Shown here piece by piece: positions 18,618 to 26,584 of a stretch of 51,300 nucleotides of DNA (the first letter of the stretch is position 1; the number at the start of each line of letters is the position of its first letter). Both the position numbers and the translations under genes were made by a program. The stretch comes from Ilumatobacteraceae bacterium (GTDB lineage Bacteria; Actinomycetota; Acidimicrobiia; Acidimicrobiales; Ilumatobacteraceae). The notes under the pieces were generated by a model, which was not told where the DNA came from, did not search any database, and saw nothing but the letters and a program-made list of their open reading frames with translations. The DNA lies in contig JALHOG010000035.1 in NCBI GenBank assembly GCA_022843125.1, forward strand, positions 1-51,300, read 5' to 3'.

Positions 18618-18640
18618 CTGACACCTTGTCTGACACCTTG
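18618..18640 (+). repeat. two CTGACACCTTG direct repeats beside attL
   Basis: CTGACACCTTG occurs at 18618-18628 and 18630-18640, spaced by one base, 19 bp inside the element from the attL core. Short tandem repeats at this position may be integrase arm-binding sites; this rests on position only. The rest of the 18600-18819 gap shows no gene I can support. Confidence 0.5.
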
Positions 18641-18819
18641 ACACTGCAGTCTGGCGACTGAGGGGGCAACAGCGAGGTCTCCGCACCGCAGGTGCGTTCG
18701 TCGAGAGGGCCGTACGCACTTCCTGTGCCACGCACAACGACTCGGGGCCGGGGCCGACCGGGCGTCGGTGTCGGCGAAACCGGCCTCTGTGAGGGAAGCG
18801 CAGCTGCGAACATCACTAG

Positions 18820-20889
18820 ATGGTGAGTCACCGAATGCGCGGCTTTCGAGACGACGCACGAGTTGCGCCGAGTTGGCTCTGGGCTGACGAGACCACGGTC
18901 GACGGGGTCTCATATCGCGAGTCCATGGCCTCTGGCCCGGAGAGGGAGGCACTGTTCGCGGAGTTGGAGGGCACCCTCCGTACACGAGCGGCCGGCCTCG
19001 AGCGTGCCGCTGAGGAGTTGCGTGATCTCGTCGGACGGTTCGAACCAGTTGAGTTCGTCAGCTCCATCGCGATCCCGACATCTATGGGGTTTGTCGCGAA
19101 GGATGATCTCTTCGACGATGGAGATGAAACTCACACGTGGGCAGCGAAGATCGAGTATCTCCTTGGGCTGGCGCTTTCAGTGGATGCCGGTGCAGCAAGC
19201 ACGCCAAGCGAAGTGACGCGCAAGGCGATGGAGTTGCTGGCCGACGTCTTCGACGCAGCGCACGCTCGGCACATGGTTGACGCGTTCGATCGGCCGTTGA
19301 GCGGCAACGACAGCCTCGACAGCGCAGTGTTTCTCCTTGGCCAAGAGCATCTCACCGATCGAATGCCAGGGTATGCGGTGCACATTGAGCGCATCGACGC
19401 AGAGGTCTTCGACCGACATCGCGACTACTACGTCGGTGTCCTTGGCTTCAACCCGGCTGATGTAACCCGCGTCGTACGGCGGCGGGCGGCCGCGACGCGT
19501 GGCCGCTTCGAAGCCGCTCGGGAGGCGTTCGCTCCAGACGTCGGACGACACGATCCTCGGCGGATCGCTGCGGTCGGCCAGGTGGTCGCGGCGATGACGG
19601 ACTCGCGGACCTGGCCGGCGAGGTCGATAGCCGCAGACGCTCGTATTGAGCTCGATGAGGTAACGGCGATGCTCCGCTTGTTCTCTACACAGTTCGGGTC
19701 ACAGCCCGACTTCAGGCTGCCGACTGACCCCAACCTTGCTCGAACGAGGCCGTGCGTGGATATCTCGGACGACGAACGCGGAGATGTGTTCTTCGTTCCC
19801 GATCCCTGGGCACTGTGCGCTGCTGTGCACCCGAGACTCGTCGAAGTGTTGGACGCCGGTGCACGCCAGCGGTACCAGTTGCATCGAGAGAAGGGACACG
19901 AGCGGATCGTCGAGACGGCCATCTGCCGCGTGTTTGGAACGAATGCACTAGGAAATCGGCACTACGACAACAGCGCGGGCGATCACGGAGAGATCGATGT
20001 GTTGACCGTCGGAGAGTGGCCGCTCGTCGTTGAGGCGAAGTCGCAGAGCCTGACCGCGTCCGGCCGGCGCGGAGCGCCCAGACGTGTGGCTCGGGTTGCC
20101 GATGACGCGATCGGCGCGGCGATCGCGCAGACAACCCGGGCACGCGACTACGTGATGGCCGAGCGTGGGCGGTCGTTCAGCGCCACCGAGGGCGGCCCTC
20201 CATCGGTCTGCCTGCCGGACTCGGTTGTCGGGTTGGACGAGATCGTCGTCACCTTCGAGCGGATGGACCCGCTTGCGCTTGAAAGCGCAGGGTTGGTCGG
20301 GGAGGAGCGGCGTCGGCCATGGGCACTTTGCGCTGCGGACTTGCTGATGTTGACGGATGTCCTTGTTGATCCTGCGTCGTTCCACCACTACGCCCGCACC
20401 CGACGGTCTGCTCTCGAGCATGGAGTGCGCATCTATGTCGAGTCGGATGCGCTGGGGGGATATCTCATCGATCGGCTTTCGTCGCAGATCGCAGCCGCCA
20501 TGGCTAACCCGGGCACGGCCGTCACTCTCGGGTACACGAGCTGGGCGGTCAACGACTACTTCACCCGGTTGGAGGTCGGTCTTGACGCTGCGGTGCCGAC
20601 GACGGGCGTGCCCGGCGATGTTCGTGCCGCGCTGGCTGATGTGCTTGGTGGCGATACTGGGGGCGCGTGGGTAGCGGCGGCAGACGCCGTGATGTCGGCG
20701 CACCGCGACACATGGCGACGGTGGAGACGCTTTCAGCGCCGCCATCGCTCTGCCGGGAGCTCATTCCAGTTGACCGAGAGGGTGCGTCTGGTCGTCGGCC
20801 AGGCGCGGCTGGAAAGGTGCGCATACGGTGTGGTGTTGCTCCATGTGCCTGCGCCAGATCGCGGACCGCGTCCGCCCCGGTTGTCTTGA
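18820..20889 (+). CDS. large hypothetical protein with PD-(D/E)xK / NERD-like nuclease motif
   Basis: A 689-residue protein of no family I can name. Around residues 360-410 it has ERIVETAICRVFG, a gap, then HGEIDVLTVGEWPLVVEAKS. A leading Glu, an Asp in GEIDVL and a beta strand ending in ExK is the pattern of PD-(D/E)xK nucleases, close to NERD domains. The first 350 residues are mostly helical and acidic; the last 150 are helical with a basic stretch (RRWRRFQRRH). The start could be ATG 18820 or Met36 (18925, MASGPEREALF). It is the first island gene after attL. A nucleic-acid-cutting or defence role is inference from the motif and location. Confidence 0.65.
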   Translation: MVSHRMRGFRDDARVAPSWLWADETTVDGVSYRESMASGPEREALFAELEGTLRTRAAGLERAAEELRDLVGRFEPVEFVSSIAIPTSMGFVAKDDLFDDGDETHTWAAKIEYLLGLALSVDAGAASTPSEVTRKAMELLADVFDAAHARHMVDAFDRPLSGNDSLDSAVFLLGQEHLTDRMPGYAVHIERIDAEVFDRHRDYYVGVLGFNPADVTRVVRRRAAATRGRFEAAREAFAPDVGRHDPRRIAAVGQVVAAMTDSRTWPARSIAADARIELDEVTAMLRLFSTQFGSQPDFRLPTDPNLARTRPCVDISDDERGDVFFVPDPWALCAAVHPRLVEVLDAGARQRYQLHREKGHERIVETAICRVFGTNALGNRHYDNSAGDHGEIDVLTVGEWPLVVEAKSQSLTASGRRGAPRRVARVADDAIGAAIAQTTRARDYVMAERGRSFSATEGGPPSVCLPDSVVGLDEIVVTFERMDPLALESAGLVGEERRRPWALCAADLLMLTDVLVDPASFHHYARTRRSALEHGVRIYVESDALGGYLIDRLSSQIAAAMANPGTAVTLGYTSWAVNDYFTRLEVGLDAAVPTTGVPGDVRAALADVLGGDTGGAWVAAADAVMSAHRDTWRRWRRFQRRHRSAGSSFQLTERVRLVVGQARLERCAYGVVLLHVPAPDRGPRPPRLS

Positions 20890-21139
20890 CGCCAACTGCT
20901 TTCGAATGCGCTGATCGCAAACTGACGCTGCACGAGGACCGGGAGGCGGCGACGCTGGACCCGTACCCGATCGCAGGCCGTTTCAACGCAGCGCCGACGT
21001 CGCCGCAGCTTCCGCGGGTCTGACAACCCGGGGACTACCGCGGTCGGCCGGTTTCACTCCGCCGCGCTCGGAGTTATGGCGCCCTCGGCGGCCGGGAAAC
21101 GAGAGCCTGATTGTATCTGTCATCCAATACCCTTCGTGT

Positions 21140-22234
21140 ATGGCCCCACCAGCCGTGATCGTGATCGACACGAACTTCTGCAGCCGCGGCAAGTACCAGA
21201 GCAAACGCCTCGGCGCGATCTTCCAGCGCCTCGTGGCGCGCGGTCATCGTGTCGTGGTTCCAGAGGTAGTGGTGTGGGAGTGGGCTGAGCACCTGCACCG
21301 AGCGATGAAGGCGACGGCGGACGCGGCGTCGATCGTCGCACGGGACGTCGCTGCGTCCGGACTGGGGTTCGCGATCAAAAAGCTGGCGACTCCGACAACA
21401 CAGGAAATATGCGCAGCGATCGTCAACGACCTGGGCTCGATGGAAGGTGTGCAGGTTCGGTCGCCGTTCGGGCCCGATGCGGTGGCAGCCATCAAGGATC
21501 AGGTGCTGCAGCAGGGCCTTGGCACTGTGAAGTCGGGGATCAAGACCGGCGCTGCTGACAGCCTGGTGCTGGCTGTGGCGGTCAACGAGGCCGACGATCC
21601 GTTCAGCGACAGCCCGGTCCTGTTGTGCACGAACGACGAGCTACTCGCCCGAGCGGCTGCAGAGAGCGATCCGAGTCCAACCGTGATCCGCGACCTAACC
21701 TCACTGTGGCGATGGCACGGCACCACGCAGCCGGCCGATCACGATCTTGCGAACGCAGTTGGTCGGGCATTGCTCGGTGACCACGACCCAGCGTCGGGCA
21801 CCGCTCTGCAGCGCCTTCCAATCAGCCTTCTGACAGGACGCTGGGATCACCAGCGTCTTCGGGCAGCGGCGGATCTTCCTCCGCGCAACGATCACTACGA
21901 CCTGCACGTAGCCGTCGATCACCTCAGACACGCCGTCGTCTCGAACCTCGAGGTCGTCGATGGCGAGGAGCTACCACATCTCGTTCTGGCGCGAGCAACC
22001 ATCGCCGGTGATGTTGTTCTCGACGATTGGTACTTCGACGCCGACGGCCGCCTCGCTCACGAGCAGGGAACTGCGGTCGCTCAGATCTCTGCCCAAGTGA
22101 TCGCTGAATTCAACGAAAGTTGGTCGATTGGCGACGTTGATGTCTTGGACGTCGCGCGGGTGACAGCCATGGATGATGAGGAGCGCTGGCCTGCAGACGG
22201 AGTGCCGGGTACCGCGGAGGGTCGAATCGCGTAG
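21140..22234 (+). CDS. PIN-domain-like ribonuclease protein
   Basis: The 364-residue protein opens VIVIDTNFCSRGK, the first acidic strand of a PIN domain. It continues with a conserved-position Glu (VVVWEWAEHLH), an Asp in KTGAADSLVLAVA and LLCTNDELLARAA, giving the four acidic positions of PIN nucleases within about 200 residues. The last 160 residues form a separate beta-rich domain (HLVLARATIAGDVVLDDWYFD) of unknown role. It is longer than VapC toxins and has no small antitoxin gene beside it, fitting stand-alone PIN proteins of the DUF4935 type. A TACCCT -10-like sequence (21128-21133) lies 7 bases before ATG, so translation may be leaderless. The 250 bp before it holds no gene I can support. 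Confidence 0.65.
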   Translation: MAPPAVIVIDTNFCSRGKYQSKRLGAIFQRLVARGHRVVVPEVVVWEWAEHLHRAMKATADAASIVARDVAASGLGFAIKKLATPTTQEICAAIVNDLGSMEGVQVRSPFGPDAVAAIKDQVLQQGLGTVKSGIKTGAADSLVLAVAVNEADDPFSDSPVLLCTNDELLARAAAESDPSPTVIRDLTSLWRWHGTTQPADHDLANAVGRALLGDHDPASGTALQRLPISLLTGRWDHQRLRAAADLPPRNDHYDLHVAVDHLRHAVVSNLEVVDGEELPHLVLARATIAGDVVLDDWYFDADGRLAHEQGTAVAQISAQVIAEFNESWSIGDVDVLDVARVTAMDDEERWPADGVPGTAEGRIA

Positions 22235-22333
22235 GTCCCGCTGGTAGCAGCACGGCCGCTACGACCAGCGCTGCATGCTGCGCCGGCGTCAAGATGTCGA
22301 CTTGCCGTGGGCATGTGGTGTGTGTGCGTCACA

Positions 22334-22747
22334 TCATGCAGCGACGTTCAACCACTCCGACATACGCCGGCTTGCTTGACTCGCGATCTGGCGCTCCCGC
22401 GCATCTGCCTGACCGGGAGCGAGCTGAAATCGAATCCTCACCAACGTCGCCCAGCCCTCGGGACTGACTGCGCGGTTCTCCACGACATTGGCAAGGTCAC
22501 GCCAGGCGATGCGCTCGAGCGCTTGGTCCTCGACGGATGGTTGGCGCGCCTCGTGAAGGTCGAGTGCATCCGTGTCACCGCTCTCGATCGCGACTCGCCG
22601 CTCTGCTTGTTCGTATCGCCGTCGAGCTCGAGCGACGATCTCCTCATGCACCAACCCGGCGGTCGCGACGCGGACACGACACGGGACCGCATCGAGGTCG
22701 GAGCAGATTCCGTCGCCTTCGTCGTGTGCGACCTGCTCGGCGTTCAC
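22334..22747 (-). pseudogene. possible sigma-70-like protein, C-terminal remnant
   Basis: From a GTG at 22747 the frame reads about 137 residues ending SEWLNVAA. The stretch RARRRYEQAERRVAIES, SVEDQALERIAW and SPEGWATLVRIRF resembles the linker and region-4 start of ECF-like sigma factors or a related HTH protein, but no complete region 2 or clear helix-turn-helix follows. The upstream frame is open but not convincingly coding. It lies in a stretch without a clear intact gene (22235-23611). The call is weak. Confidence 0.3.
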
Positions 22748-22796
22748 GCCGGCTCCTACTCCATCCCGTACGTGGCGAACTGTGCGCTGTGCCGAT

Positions 22797-23615
22797 GTCG
22801 AACTGGTCCAGATCACTGCTACCAGGGTCCTCACCACGGCGCTGCAGATCGTCGAGGGCCTCGGGGCCGAGCCTGGCGTCGATCTGCGCCCGAACCCGAT
22901 CGCGGCGGTGCTCAACGACGGCGTGCAGCGAACGGAGCCGGACGAGCAACCCCGACTCGGTATCGTCGGCACGACCGACGACACCGTCCACCGACATCTC
23001 GCCGCCGGCCGGCTCGACTTGCGCGCTCTCGTCGCCAGTATCCCGGCGATCGAGACGCCTATCGCTGCGGACTTCGCTGATGACCCCGAAGCGCTAGCCA
23101 TGTCCTCGCCGAGGCCGGCGCCACTGCCGATGCGACAGCCGGTGTGCTGCGCACACACGGACTCGACGACGACACGATGATCGCGACTCTGACGGTCACA
23201 GTGCCGGACTCGCTTGGGAGAACATCGACGCTGTTCGACCGCGATGAGGCCGCGCGCTGTACGCCAACCCGATCTCGTCAAGCCGGTGGCCGACGCGCTC
23301 GTCGCCGACCTGCTCGTCTCGGCCGGCCGCCACCCTGCCGGAGCCCACCACCTCGCCGCCACAAGCGGTCAACCCGCAGAAGTAGTCGGTCTTGTCGAAG
23401 CCCGCCTCCGCCGATCCGGCGTGCGCCGAGGCAACCCGACGCGCCGATCGGAGCGCGGCCTCGAGCTCATCGACCATGGAGCGCCGGACCGACTGAACCG
23501 CCGTCATTCGCCGGTGCTCTACCGATGCCAGACCCCCAGCCGCCGGTGGCATGACGGGTGCGGCTGCGTCGATCTCGAATGCCGCGGCCGCCGGAGGGAC
23601 GCCGAGTCCGGATGA
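22797..23615 (+). pseudogene. frameshifted reading frame of unknown function
   Basis: Three consecutive plus-strand frames each look coding, with GC-rich third positions, and join end to end: about 22797-23095 (contains RVLTTALQIVEGLG and HLAAGRLDLRALVASIP), about 23097-23250 (VLAEAGATADATAG, then GLDDDTMIATLTVTVPDSLG), and 23250-23615 (VADALVADLLVSAGRHPAG, GQPAEVVGLVEARL). Two frame changes would be needed. No family recognised. It may be a decayed gene or a sequence artefact; together with the minus-strand remnant it fills the gap between the PIN and PLD-like genes. Confidence 0.28.
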
Positions 23616-24412
23616 TCACCCGTCGGTGGCCGCTACTGTGCTTCAGTTTCTCCGTGGCAACAGGCGAAAGTCATCATCGAAATCTGGTAACCCTTACCAC
23701 GCTTGTGATTGCACTCGTAGTTGGCGGAGTGGGAACGGCCCTTCTCGCCCTCGGAAGCGCCGAGTCGCTTTGGCGTGGCAACGTCGTTCTGCCAGCAACT
23801 GCCGTGCAGCTCGGAGGAGTGTTGGTTGCTGGCGTGGCCCTGTACCTCCTCTGGGACCTTCACGGTCGGCGGACCTTCGCCCGCGAGGTCCTCGGCGAGC
23901 TTGAGTTCGCTCGTAGTGCCACCGAAGCCGGACTTGTGCACATAGGTGATCAGTCCCTGCCGCCGCAAAAATGGGCCGAGTTCATCGCTGAGGCTCGCGA
24001 GATTGAGCTCTTTGTCGCGTACGCGAGCACTTGGCGCAAGATGAACTGGACCCACCTTGAGCGCGCCGCCCGTTCGGGCGTCCGGATGCGCGTGTACCTA
24101 CCCGATCCCGACGATCGTGAGCTGATGGGCCTTCTCGCTCATCGCTTCGGGAAGAGCGCCGATGACGTCCGGTCTCGTGTACTGGAGGCGGCCTCGGACT
24201 ACCAGAGCCTCGGCTCGGTGGACCTGTATCGGCACCACCTATCACCCCTACACGCGATCTACCGACTCGGCAATCGGACCGTGGTCACTCTCTACTCACA
24301 TCGTGGAGTTCGCACATCCGTGCCACTTCTGGTCGCGAGAGGCGGAGGCTCACTAGGTTCCTTCGTGGACGGAGAGCTCGCCTCTGTTCGGGCGGTCTCG
24401 CGCGAGTGGTGA
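23612..24412 (+). CDS. two-helix membrane protein with C-terminal PLD-like domain
   Basis: A 266-residue protein with two hydrophobic helices near the N-terminus (LTTLVIALVVGGVGTALLAL and LGGVLVAGVALYLLWDLHG) and a cytosolic domain of about 170 residues. That domain contains AREIELFVAYASTWR, ARSGVRMRVYLPDPDD and HAIYRLGNRTVVTLYSH, a strand order resembling one half of a phospholipase-D-like fold with a single His; a full HKD motif is not seen. Proteins with two TM helices and a PLD-like domain occur in bacterial defence loci, but this link is inference. The start is uncertain (ATG 23612 follows GGAGGGAC; the frame is open upstream). It is convergent with the integrase remnant. Confidence 0.6.
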   Translation: MITRRWPLLCFSFSVATGESHHRNLVTLTTLVIALVVGGVGTALLALGSAESLWRGNVVLPATAVQLGGVLVAGVALYLLWDLHGRRTFAREVLGELEFARSATEAGLVHIGDQSLPPQKWAEFIAEAREIELFVAYASTWRKMNWTHLERAARSGVRMRVYLPDPDDRELMGLLAHRFGKSADDVRSRVLEAASDYQSLGSVDLYRHHLSPLHAIYRLGNRTVVTLYSHRGVRTSVPLLVARGGGSLGSFVDGELASVRAVSREW

Positions 24413-24455
24413 AGGTCTGGCGCCTTTGCACCGCAAGCTGCGGTAGCTGGGCACA

Positions 24456-24870
24456 TCAGGCCGTCGCAGTACCGCTGAGGACGTCGTGCACAACGAAGCC
24501 GCCTGCGATCGTCGACTTGATGCGGTGGCGGCAGTGGCGTTGAAGCATGAGGTCGCAATGCCCGAGCTGGTCCGCAAAGATCTCGATCGGCATGCCGGCG
24601 TCTGCCATCAGGCTGGCGGCGGAGTGTCGAAGGACGTTCGGGGTCCAGGGGGTCCACTTTCCTTCCAGCCGAGCTGCCGCGACCACGCAATCGAACTCGT
24701 TTCGAACGGCCTTCGGATCACATGGCCGGCCGAACGGCGAGGTGAAAGCGAGCTGCCCTTGATTCGACCACGAGGCTCTTGTCGCGAGTCGCTGAAGCGC
24801 CCCGGGAGGTTCGGTGCCGCGCAAGGGCTTGGAGAACGGATATGGAGTGCGTATCTAGGTGGACAAACGA
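24456..24870 (-). pseudogene. tyrosine integrase remnant, frameshifted, catalytic Tyr replaced by Cys
   Basis: The minus strand carries the C-terminal catalytic part of a phage-type integrase: LAFTSPFGRPCDPKAVRNEF, WTPNVLRHSAASLMADAG (box II Arg-His) and IFADQLGHCDLMLQRHCRHR. In the last motif the family has xVYRH; here TGC (Cys) stands at the Tyr position. Upstream, VLQALARHRT matches the expected preceding helix but in another frame, so a frameshift lies near 24790. The N-terminal arm-binding and core-binding domains are missing before the attR copy starts at 24909. This was probably the enzyme that inserted the island and is now dead. Confidence 0.75.
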
Positions 24871-24908
24871 GAACGTCGACGAACGCCGGCGAACAGTCTT
24901 CCCTTGCT

Positions 24909-24952
24909 TGACACGGATGAGGTCGGGGGTTCGATTCCCTCTACGCCTACCG
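24909..24952 (+). repeat. attR, left half (tRNA-Val 3' end copy)
   Basis: The first 44 bases of the 80-bp att repeat, matching 18520-18563 with one mismatch (T for C at 24947). It is cut at 24952 by the IS element; the remaining 36 bases continue at 26278. Confidence 0.9.
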
Positions 24953-24976
24953 TGTGATGTCGCGAGACATCCCGGA
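24953..24976 (+). repeat. IS481 left terminal inverted repeat
   Basis: It begins TGTGATGTC and ends GACATCCCGGA; 20 of 24 bases match the right end read on the other strand. Confidence 0.88.
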
Positions 24977-25008
24977 CGGTCCGGACCCCCATTCAGGGTC
25001 CGGACCGT
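24976..25008 (-). terminator. 13-bp perfect hairpin around the transposase stop codon
   Basis: ACGGTCCGGACCC and its exact complement flank a 7-base loop. The transposase stop (24995-24993) lies where the loop meets the 3' arm, so the stem spans the end of the coding sequence. It may stop transcription from either side of the IS. Confidence 0.65.
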
Positions 25009-26201
25009 GTGATTTTTCGGGGTCCGCGGGGTCCGCCTGGGGGTCGTCCGGTGCCGTGGTAGCGGTGTTCGGGGTTGATGGTGAGGGTGCGGATGATCTC
25101 GCCGGTGGTGGCGTGGATGACGCGGACGTCGAGGTGGTGGATGAGCAGGATGACGGGGGTTCCGTCGAGGGTTCGTCCGAGGCCGATGTGGTGCATTGCG
25201 CCGTTGACGCGCAGTGAGACGTTGCCGTCGTTGATGCGGTCGTGGCGGACGCGGAACTCGCTGTCGGGGTGGTGGTTGCCGGGCGCGGCTTTGGGGCGTG
25301 TGGCGTAGGCGGTGGCGGGTGTGGTGTGGTTGGGGAGGCTGCGGTGGGGTCGGTGGTGGTTGTAGGGGTCGACGAACACGTCGAGCTGCTGTTGGAGTTC
25401 GGCGATGCTCGCGGCGGCGGGTTGGGTGCGAAGCCACTTCTTCATCGTTTGCTGGAAGCGTTCGACTTTGCCGCAGGTGGTGGGGTGGTTGGGTCGTGAG
25501 TTCTTCTGTCGGACTCGCAGCTTCACCAACTCGTTCTCGAGGCCGTTGCGCGCCGTTCGGCCGCCGTGCGCGAATCGGGTGGTGAACACCAAACCGTTGT
25601 CGGTCAAGGTGGAGAACGGGATCCCGTGTTCGGCGACTGCTCGGCGGAAGGTGGTGACGACGGCGGGTCCGGTGACGGGTTGGTGGGCGGTGACCGACAG
25701 GGCGTAGCGGGAGTGGTCGTCGAGCCAGGTGAGGATCTCGGCGTCGTTGCCGTTGGCGAGGCGGTGGTGGGTGAAGTCGGCTTGCCAGGTCTCGTTGGGT
25801 TGCTCGGCTTGGAAGCGAATGTAGGACGAGCGTGGCTTCTTGCGTGGTTCGGCGGTCACCAGTCCGGCGCGTCGGACGATGCGGTAGATGGTCGCTCGCG
25901 AGACGGTGACGTGGTGGTGGTGTTCGAGGTGCCAGCCGATGGTGTCGGCGCCGGCATCGAGTCCGGCCGCTGCGAGTTGGCGGCGGAGATCGATGATCAG
26001 CTCGACCGTGGAGGCGTCGGTGGCGTCGGGGCGGGTGTGTGGGCGTCGTGAGCGCGGTTCGAACGCCGCGTCGCCCTCGGCCCGGTATCGGGCGAGGAGT
26101 TCGTAGATCCATGATCGTGACACCGCGTAGGTGGCGGCCACCTCGCTCACCGGGCGGTGTTCGACAACGACAGCGGTGATGACCAGACGAGCTTTCGACA
26201 C
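24993..26201 (-). CDS. IS481-family DDE transposase
   Basis: The 402-residue protein has an N-terminal helix-turn-helix pair (PVSEVAATYAVSRSWIYELL and a second HTH near ATIYRIVRRAG) and an rve-type catalytic core. The DDE residues are visible: D in WQADFTHH, D in LTDNGLVF, and E in CGKVERFQQTMKKWL. The YNHHRPHRSL motif follows, typical of IS481 and IS3-like enzymes. The frame is intact, so the IS may still be active. The sequence downstream of YATRPK is a C-terminal beta-rich extension seen in this branch. Confidence 0.93.
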   Translation of the reverse strand: MSKARLVITAVVVEHRPVSEVAATYAVSRSWIYELLARYRAEGDAAFEPRSRRPHTRPDATDASTVELIIDLRRQLAAAGLDAGADTIGWHLEHHHHVTVSRATIYRIVRRAGLVTAEPRKKPRSSYIRFQAEQPNETWQADFTHHRLANGNDAEILTWLDDHSRYALSVTAHQPVTGPAVVTTFRRAVAEHGIPFSTLTDNGLVFTTRFAHGGRTARNGLENELVKLRVRQKNSRPNHPTTCGKVERFQQTMKKWLRTQPAAASIAELQQQLDVFVDPYNHHRPHRSLPNHTTPATAYATRPKAAPGNHHPDSEFRVRHDRINDGNVSLRVNGAMHHIGLGRTLDGTPVILLIHHLDVRVIHATTGEIIRTLTINPEHRYHGTGRPPGGPRGPRKITRSGP

Positions 26202-26238
26202 CCACCAACGCTGTGTCCGCTATGACGCGCGACATGTG

Positions 26239-26262
26239 TCCGGGATGTCCTGAGACAACACA
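26239..26262 (-). repeat. IS481 right terminal inverted repeat
   Basis: On the minus strand it begins TGTGTTGTC and ends GACATCCCGGA, pairing with 24953-24976. Confidence 0.88.
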
Positions 26263-26277
26263 CCTCTACGCCCACCG

Positions 26278-26313
26278 AAAACCCCAGGCCTGAGGCCTGG
26301 GGTTTTGTCGTTC
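26278..26313 (+). repeat. attR, right half (terminator copy)
   Basis: These 36 bases are identical to 18564-18599, the tRNA-Val terminator and following GTCGTTC. With 24909-24952 they complete the attR repeat. The original chromosome resumes after 26313. Confidence 0.9.
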
Positions 26314-26318
26314 ACGGG

Positions 26319-26346
26319 GTCATGCGTCATGCGTCATGCGTCATGC
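26319..26346 (+). repeat. four tandem copies of GTCATGC
   Basis: Four perfect 7-bp units lie 5 bp outside the attR repeat. The rest of 26347-26526 shows no convincing gene on either strand. Confidence 0.85.
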
Positions 26347-26526
26347 GCACGCGAGTCGCGGAGTTCGGAGCGGCGGATGGCGCTCGGTGGCCAGCCGAGG
26401 TTCGCGCCAGTGAGGTGGATGATGACGAGTGCGGCGTGCGGTTGTCGGTGGCGCCGCCGAACAGCAGGCTGCGGTCGGCCACCGGCACGAGCCCGCGAGC
26501 CTGCCGGTGGAGCTGACCTCGGCCTG

Positions 26527-26562
26527 ATACCTTGTAGTTCTATGTATAGGGCCGCAAGGTAT
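26527..26562 (+). promoter_or_regulatory. inverted repeat ATACCTTG-N20-CAAGGTAT upstream of padR-like gene
   Basis: Perfect 8-base arms at 26527-26534 and 26555-26562 flank an AT-richer stretch with a TATAGG -10-like hexamer. PadR regulators commonly bind inverted repeats over their own promoter, so this is a candidate autoregulatory operator. Confidence 0.55.
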
Positions 26563-26584
26563 GCGGCGACGGAGGGGGTCGGAC

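Larger units (their letters stand above)
24953..26262 (-). mobile_element. IS481-family insertion sequence, 1310 bp, inside attR
   Basis: Imperfect terminal inverted repeats (20 of 24 positions, outer TGTG and inner GACATCCCGGA conserved) bound one transposase gene. The flanks 24938-24952 and 26263-26277 are a 15-bp direct repeat of tRNA 3'-end sequence with one mismatch, a target duplication within the range known for IS481. Removing the element and one copy exactly restores the 80-bp att repeat, so the IS arrived after the island. Confidence 0.9.
18520..26313. mobile_element. decayed integrative element (genomic island) in tRNA-Val
   Basis: Bounded by the 80-bp repeat of the tRNA 3' end, the segment of about 7.8 kb contains a broken tyrosine integrase next to the far boundary, an IS element inside the far boundary, and cargo unlike the flanking genes. 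The cargo includes nuclease-like proteins and a PLD-like membrane protein, with a visibly weaker GC preference at third codon positions than in the neighbouring housekeeping genes. No plasmid replication, conjugation or phage structural genes are recognisable. With a truncated, frameshifted integrase lacking its catalytic Tyr, the island is probably fixed unless a recombinase acts in trans. Confidence 0.82.

Noticed and set aside
17404..18831. 475-aa minus-strand frame covering the oxygenase and tRNA
   Set aside because: It runs through the tRNA-Val gene and the palindrome and competes with a well-supported oxygenase frame.
24718..26235. 505-aa minus-strand open frame across the IS element
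   Set aside because: It overlaps the true transposase in another frame and is Pro/Arg/His-rich, as a GC-rich shadow would be. Only its last part (about 24790-24870) carries real sequence, as a piece of the frameshifted integrase.
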